A DNA stretch of 64,000 nucleotides from Ascaphus truei. Lineage: Eukaryota > Chordata > Amphibia > Anura > Ascaphidae. How positions within the stretch are numbered: position 1 is the first letter of the stretch; every line of letters starts with the position of its first letter. This document shows positions 59,683 through 64,000 of the stretch, one piece after another. The translations under genes and the position numbers were made by a program. The stretch lies in NCBI GenBank assembly GCA_036426205.1, contig WSYH01000263.1:1-64000 (forward strand), written 5' to 3'. A model generated the notes under the pieces. That model saw only the letters and a list, made by a program, of their open reading frames with translations, was not told the DNA's origin and ran no database searches.

Positions 59683-60340
59683 CTCATTTCCCTCATTCTT
59701 CAAGGCTTCTTCTGTCACCTCCGTCCTGAAGAAACCTGCTCTCGATCCTGCCACCCCTTCCAGTTACCGTCCTTTCTCCCGTTTGCCACATGCATCCGGA
59801 CTTCCTGTATGACTCATTTACAAGCACATGCTGGATGTTTCCTCTTCTAAGGCGTGGGTCCCGCTGCATCCGGCGGCACGCGCGTCCACGTGCGCGCCAC
59901 TCACCAGCTCCTTACTTCCTCCCTAGTCGGCCCCAGTCCCTCCTCGCTACCAGGCGCGCTGCGATGCGTCAGCCAGCAGGGGCTACAATAGGATTGTGAT
60001 CCCGAGCGGCGACGTGTCACGTGGTGTGGCAGGGAGCCAATGAGGCGGGGAGATCGCCGGCAGCGGGGTGGATTCTTCTCTCAGTGCATAAGTTCTACGT
60101 GTTTGTGTGAACGTCTGTATGCGCGTGTGTTGTATTGAGAGGGATAAAACAGTATCAGCCAGGTCCCCTTATTGGTGGCAATATATCAGCCTACCATGGT
60201 CGAAATTGCACCTGATCTATAAAAGGACAACATCCTATTGGCAGCAAAATTATTCTTGGATAATTCTGATGTTTGAACCAAATTGCCGAACAGAGATTTT
60301 TATATAGGGCCCTGCAAAAGATACAATACATACTGTAAAT

Positions 60341-60438
60341 ACACACACATACACACACACGGACACACACACACGGACACACACACGGACACACACACGG
60401 ACACACACACGGACACACACACACGGACACACACGCGG
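60341..60438. repeat. (CA)n / ACACACACGG microsatellite
   Basis: CA dinucleotides pass into roughly 8-14-base units of ACACACACGG type. The minus-strand CVCVRV-like frame is an artefact. Confidence 0.9.
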
Positions 60439-60586
60439 ACAAACTGGAGTTGAGCTCCACTGACCCTAGGGCACTGTTCTAGGACCTCTACTCTTTTCCA
60501 TTTATACTTCTTTCCTCAGTAAACTAATATCCTCTTTAGTTTTCACTACCACCTCTATTCTGAAGATACCCGAACCTACTGTACCC

Positions 60587-60706
60587 CTTCTCTCCTCCCC
60601 TTCTCTCCTCCACTTCTCTCCTCCCCTTCTCTCCTCCACTTCTCTCCTCCCCTTCTCTCCTCCCCTTCTCACCTCCCCTTCTGTCCTCCCCTTCTGTCCT
60701 GTTTCA
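60587..60706. repeat. 13-bp TTCTCTCCTCCCC repeat, about 9 copies
   Basis: Pyrimidine-only units with CCCC or CACT endings, expanded within the decayed LINE. Confidence 0.85.
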
Positions 60707-61196
60707 TGTCATTAATTGTCTTCCTGCTATCTCCTCATGGATGTCCAATCATTTTCTCTCGTTCTACACCTATACCGGATGTCACACGTGCAATACAAGA
60801 CCACCCTTCTCCCGATACCCAAAGATAGATGCCTATCACTCTTGGCGCCTCACTCCCCTTCATTTCACATATTCAGTACCACTCCAAATCACGTAGTTTC
60901 CCCTTCTTGTTAAAACACATCCCTTCCTTACAGAACATTTACTCACGCCCTCATTATATCCCGACTGCACTACTGCAACCTTCTTCTAGTTGGTCTCCCC
61001 TCTGCTGCCTGTCTCCTCTCCAGCCCATTGTAAATGCCGCTGCCAGGCTAACTTACCTCAGTAACCGCTCCGACACCACTAAGCATGTCACTACATTGGC
61101 TACCCATACCCTACAGGGTAACATTCAAGGCCCTTGTGCTCACCTACCAAGCTATATATAACACTGCTCCTCTCGTCAGCGCTGACCTTATTTTTC

Positions 61197-62041
61197 CCAC
61201 ATGTAAGGGCCTATGCTAGTAGCCTGCATAAAAAAAATCCCCGGGCATTTAAATCGCTTTTTTTTAGTCTTATTCCCACGGTCACGTGACGCAGTGCATT
61301 TAAATGCATAGGAGTTACCAGCACCCCATAACGAACCTGTATCTCGGGAAGTAGGGGGTCCCCGGACCTGAAATCAACGAGGTTCTGCTCCGGAGACCCC
61401 CTGCTCATCTACACTAGTATTAACATTTATATTAAAACAGCTGCTACCCACAATAAACATTAAAAACACAACAACACTAATACCCACCTCCTCTACCCCC
61501 ACATGATTGATACCAGAGGCCGCGGGTGTCCGGGTTTCCTCAGGTGTCCCCGCGGGTGTCTGTGGGCCCTCAGGTGGTCACCCCGTGTGTCTGTGGGCCC
61601 TAAAGTGGTCCCGCGGGTCCCTACTGGCCTGCGGTACCAATCCTGTGGCCACATGTGTTTCCCCAATACACTGAAATAAAAACATCCCCCCTCCCCCCCC
61701 AATACATACAGTACTGTATTGGGCAAAATAACTATTTCCAGATGTGGATAATAGCTAATTTGCCCATTATAAAATAAAACATTAGCCAGCCAGCATAAAT
61801 AAAGTTAATAAACCTTTCTACTTTCTACCCTGCCATCATGAAGGGCGTCCTCGTCAACATATTCCAGGTCCATGTCCTCCGTTGTCAGCAAGAATACATG
61901 AAAAAATACAAATCGGTTAATAACCGCTATAGTAATTAAGGGGTTAAACCACCCTCCCCTGCTATCCACCTAACCACCATCCCCAGGACCACTATACCCA
62001 CCCTGTACCCATTGATTGGCATAGTGGTACATCATACCCAT
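61197..62041. other. Unassigned region with a short GGGTGTC repeat
   Basis: Imperfect units with GCGGGTGTCTGTGGGCCCT recur at about 61517-61640, spaced about 36-40 bases. The rest is not recognised. GGGCCTATGCTA near 61207 matches a sequence near 57577. Confidence 0.4.
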
Positions 62042-62615
62042 TGTAACGGATCAGGGAACACGCGCCTCTCAGCGGGTCCCCGTCATCTCTGGCCCCACGG
62101 CGGCTCCCTGCCCCGTTCCCCCGCTCCCGTAACATCTTACCTCTCCCATGGCGAGCCGTTCCTCCACGGCGCATGCCGCATCTGCATGCATGCGATCGGG
62201 GCGCGCGCACGGCAGCCTTACAGAAGGCGCGCGCACCCGATTCTCTTACCTGCCCTCCCGTGCTGCTGGCGCCGCCCCCCATCGACTGCAGGCTATTACC
62301 AGGTATCACTCCCTTGTCTCCCTTCCTGCTCACCTGGACCTATCACTGCAAGCACTCAGCCAGGCCTCCGCTCCACCCCTTGCTACCATTGGTCCTCATC
62401 CCCTTATAACCCCAGTCTGCCCTCTCTGTCGTCGCTCAGCATAGCTTCTCTGTGGCTCCAGTGTGCAGTGACTTTGCCAAGCACTCTGTTTCAGCCCCTT
62501 GTTCCTGTTCCTGTTTGGATTCCCTTGGATTGATCTCGGCTCGGCTTGACTACGTGTACCTCTCTATCCCTGGACTCTGCTTTGGATCTCACCACGCTGC
62601 TTTCTCCTGACCCTA
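62042..62615 (+). mobile_element. 5' part of a 771-bp-family LTR (plus orientation)
   Basis: The sequence starts TGTAACGGATCAGGGAAC and aligns with the minus strand of 53291-52720: GCGGGTCCCCGTCA, CCTCCGCGGCACACGCC-like words, GCGCGCGCACCC, GGATTCCCTTGGATTGATCT and TTTGGATCTCACCACGCTGC. It ends at TTTCTCCTGACCCTA (62601-62615), the reverse complement of the end of the LTR half at 58803-59010. The two halves together make about 767 bp, one full LTR. Confidence 0.82.
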
Positions 62616-62721
62616 AACATGAAGAACAGAGAAAAAACAGGCAACGTTGCTCAGGAAGGGCAAAAAAAAGTAATTAAGCCAAGGAGAGGTTTGACCCTTA
62701 AAGAAATGTATTTAATGGAGC
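62616..62721. other. Short spacer with the 50-bp direct repeat
   Basis: AACATGAAGAACAGAG, CAGGCAACGTTGCTCAGG and an A-run match 59346-59395. The remaining bases lead into the minisatellite. Confidence 0.7.
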
Positions 62722-64000
62722 AGAGTGCAGGTTGCAGAGGGGGGTGAGGAGATGAGTTAGTGTAGGACTCTTGGCGGTGGGGATGTGAGGGGATAGGATA
62801 GAGAGTGCAGGTTGCAGAGGGGGGTGAGGAGATGGTTTAGTGTAGGACTCTTGGCGGTGGGGATATGAGGGGATAGGAAAGAGTGCAGGTTGCAGAGGGG
62901 GTGAGGAGATGAGTTAGTGTAGGATTCTTGGCGGTGGGGATGTGAGGGGATAGGATAGAGTGCAGGTTGCAGAGGGGGATGAGGAGATGAGTTAGTGTAG
63001 GATTCTTGGCGTGGGGATGTGAGGGAATAGGATAGAGTGCAGGTTGCAGAGGGGGGTGAGGAGATGAGTTAGTGTAGGACTCTTGGCGTTGGGGATGTGA
63101 GGAGATAGGATAGAGTGCAGGTTGCAGAGGGGGGTGAGGAGATGAGTTAGTGTAGGTTTCCTGGTGGTGGGGATGTGAGGGGATAGGATAGAGTTCAGGT
63201 TGCAGAGGGGGGGGGGGGATGAGTTAGTGTAGGATTCTAGGGGGTGGGGATGTGAGGGGATAGGATAGAGAGTGCAGTTTGCAGAGGGGGGTGAGGAGAT
63301 GAGTTAGTGTAGGACTCTTGGCGGTGGGGATATGAGGGGATAGGATAGAGAGAGCAGGTTGCAGAGGGGGGTGAGGAGATGAGTTAGTGTAGGACTCTTG
63401 GCGGTGGGGATGTGAGGGGATAGAGTGCAGGTTGTAGAGGGGGTGAGGAGATGAGTTAGTGTAGGATTCTTGGCGGTGGGGATGTGAGGGGATAGGATAG
63501 AGTGCAGGATGCAGAGGGGGGTGAGGAGATGAGTTAGTGTAGGACTCTTGGCGGTGGTGATGTGAGGGGATAGGAGAGAGTGCAGGTTGCAGAGGGGGGT
63601 GAGGAGATGAGTTAGATGTAGATCTTGGGGTGGGGATATGAGGGGATAGGATTGAGGTGCAGGTTTGGCAGAGGGGGGTGAGGAGATGAGTTGTGTAGGA
63701 TTCTTGGCGGTGGGGATATGAGGGGATAGGATAGAGTGTGCAGGTTGCAGAGGGGGGTGAGGAGATGAGTTAGTGTAGGATTCTTGGCGGTGGGGATGTG
63801 AGCGGATAGGATAGAGTGCAGGTTGCAGAGGGGGGGGGGTGGGAGGAGATGAGTTAGTGTAGGGACTTCTTGGCGGTGGGGGGATATGAGGGGATAGGAT
63901 AGAGTGCAGGTTGCAGAGGGGGTGAGGAGATGAGTTAGTGTAGGATTCTTGGCGGTGGGGATGTGAGGGGATAGGATAAGAGTGCAGGTTGCAGAGGGGG
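62722..64000. repeat. 79-80-bp minisatellite, about 16 copies, continuing past the window end
   Basis: The unit contains GAGTGCAGGTTGCAGAGGGG, GTGAGGAGATGAGTTAGTG, TAGGACTCTTGGCGGTGGGG and ATGTGAGGGGATAGGATA. Period is 76-82, varying by G-run length and small indels. It is the reverse complement of the array at 59396-59682. Confidence 0.95.

Larger units (their letters stand above)
59697..61196 (+). pseudogene. Decayed LINE reverse transcriptase fragments (CR1/L2-like), interrupted
   Basis: Three pieces in order. At 59697-59790 a frame reads VLKKPALDPATPSSYRPFSR, the start of an RT domain. At about 60440-60580 the nucleotides match the QGSVLGPLLFS and ADDTQ-type motifs, but with stops and a frame change. 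At about 60910-61196 the C-terminal part shows HALIISRLHYCNLLLVGLPS, LHWLPIPYRV and FKALVLTYQAIYNTAP. Between them lie non-LINE sequence (59790-60340), a CACACGGA microsatellite and a TTCTCTCCTCCCC repeat. It is an old, dead copy of a family different from the LINE at 1-1442. Confidence 0.75.

Overview
This is eukaryotic, almost certainly vertebrate, DNA. The best guess is a frog or toad. The basis is a CR1/L2-type LINE reverse transcriptase, two LINE 3' tails of a kind I associate with anuran genomes (TTGTAAGCTC and GCAGGG boxes, AAATA or GTAT tails), Ty3/Gypsy-like LTR elements with a PNMA-like Gag, hAT-like and foldback MITEs, and a very high load of tandem repeats. The species assignment is inference. 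I found no host protein-coding gene, tRNA, rRNA or CRISPR array; every supported coding remnant belongs to a mobile element.

Layout. 1-1442: 3' part of a LINE with an open RT frame and its tail. 1708-5030: minus-strand LTR retroelement remnant (LTR end fragment, unidentified interior, broken gag N-terminus, primer-binding-site candidate, 1.9-kb LTR). 5559-7177: ATC/ACC trinucleotide array split by an 886-bp insertion holding a 127-bp near-perfect inverted repeat. 8654-8915: 27-29-bp minisatellite. 10103-34683: the dominant object, a 24.6-kb array of a 38-bp satellite (about 645 monomers) with higher-order structure, ending at an 8-N gap. 34716-35909: CT-rich and 26-bp repeats. 35910-47108: mostly unassigned sequence with a 58-bp duplication, a G-rich tract, a perfect-looking hairpin, a 954-bp TIR element and a GC-rich tandem block. 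47109-49430: 23-bp minisatellite split by a LINE tail and a 7-N gap. 50448-50826: hAT-like MITE. 51788-52246: telomere-like degenerate repeat and an unrelated 23-bp minisatellite. 52250-54960: second minus-strand PNMA-like gag element, interrupted by a 771-bp solo LTR with a 5-bp target duplication. 55495-58162: two MITEs and a third fragment of the first LTR family. 58803-62615: a second copy of the 771-bp LTR family, split into two halves in opposite orientation. 59396-59682 and 62722-64000: the same 79-bp minisatellite in opposite orientations. A decayed LINE lies at 59697-61196.

The sequence reads as nested transposon debris punctuated by at least ten distinct tandem-repeat families. Base-level quality falls sharply toward both N gaps: monomers gain single-base indels, as expected of unpolished noisy long reads. 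Much of the apparent divergence there may therefore be sequencing error. The long plus-strand open frames at 10-34.6 kb are a by-product of the 38-bp period and are not genes. The most unusual features are the 38-bp satellite with its 3.67-kb and 10.0-kb block duplications, the inverted split LTR, and the PNMA-like gag cut by another LTR.
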